Positions 5,650 to 5,673 of a stretch of DNA of 5,673 nucleotides are shown here, one piece after another (within the stretch, counting starts at the first letter, position 1; the number at the start of each line of letters is the position of its first letter). A model generated the notes under the pieces. That model was not told where the DNA came from. It did no database searches and saw only the letters and a list, made by a program, of their open reading frames with translations. The position numbers were made by a program, and so were the translations under genes. The stretch comes from Comamonadaceae bacterium (GTDB lineage: Bacteria > Pseudomonadota > Gammaproteobacteria > Burkholderiales > Burkholderiaceae_C), in assembly GCA_947374105.1 (NCBI GenBank), contig CANCAO010000129.1:1-5673 (forward strand). Reading direction: 5' to 3'.

Positions 5650-5673
5650 CCCTCGTTTCCAATGAAAGAACAG

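Overview
The window looks like a piece of a betaproteobacterial chromosome, most likely Burkholderiales and close to the Comamonadaceae. This is inferred from three things: a stand-alone Bug/TctC-type tricarboxylate-binding receptor (a family greatly expanded in that order), a RubB-like rubredoxin reductase, and moderately high GC with matching codon use. No marker gene fixes the genus.

Layout from left to right. (1) Bases 1-920 hold the 3' part of a rubredoxin--NAD(+) reductase-like flavoprotein gene on the + strand, cut by the window edge. (2) Bases 921-1354 have no intact gene, but the minus strand of about 1055-1299 reads as a decayed HicA-family toxin gene with an internal stop, a frameshift and no start codon. 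(3) Bases 1355-1489 encode a 44-residue exported peptide with a strong ribosome binding site. It is followed by an 11-bp inverted repeat that may terminate both it and the operon arriving from the right. (4) Bases 4082 down to 1579 on the minus strand form a compact four-gene operon: a DUF2282 bufferin precursor (bufA1 type), a DUF692/MNIO iron oxygenase (bufB), a DUF2063 partner (bufC) and a DoxX-family membrane protein. (5) Bases 4083-4303 are a divergent control region with a possible ECF-sigma promoter and an imperfect hairpin on the bufferin side, and a weak sigma70-like promoter on the other. (6) Bases 4304-5290 encode the Bug/TctC receptor on the + strand. (7) Bases 5610 down to 5293 encode a Rieske [2Fe-2S] ferredoxin on the minus strand, converging on the receptor gene with two bases between the stop codons.

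How the genes work together. The central operon is the biological core. In this type of RiPP cluster a small exported peptide carries several cysteines. The MNIO enzyme, helped by its DUF2063 partner, converts some of them to sulfur-containing heterocycles. The modified peptide is exported and binds copper, which buffers the periplasm. The DoxX protein is a common fourth member with an unclear role. The reductase, receptor and ferredoxin genes at the edges appear unrelated to the operon and to each other. The least expected items are the HicA relic and the unrecognised 44-residue exported peptide.
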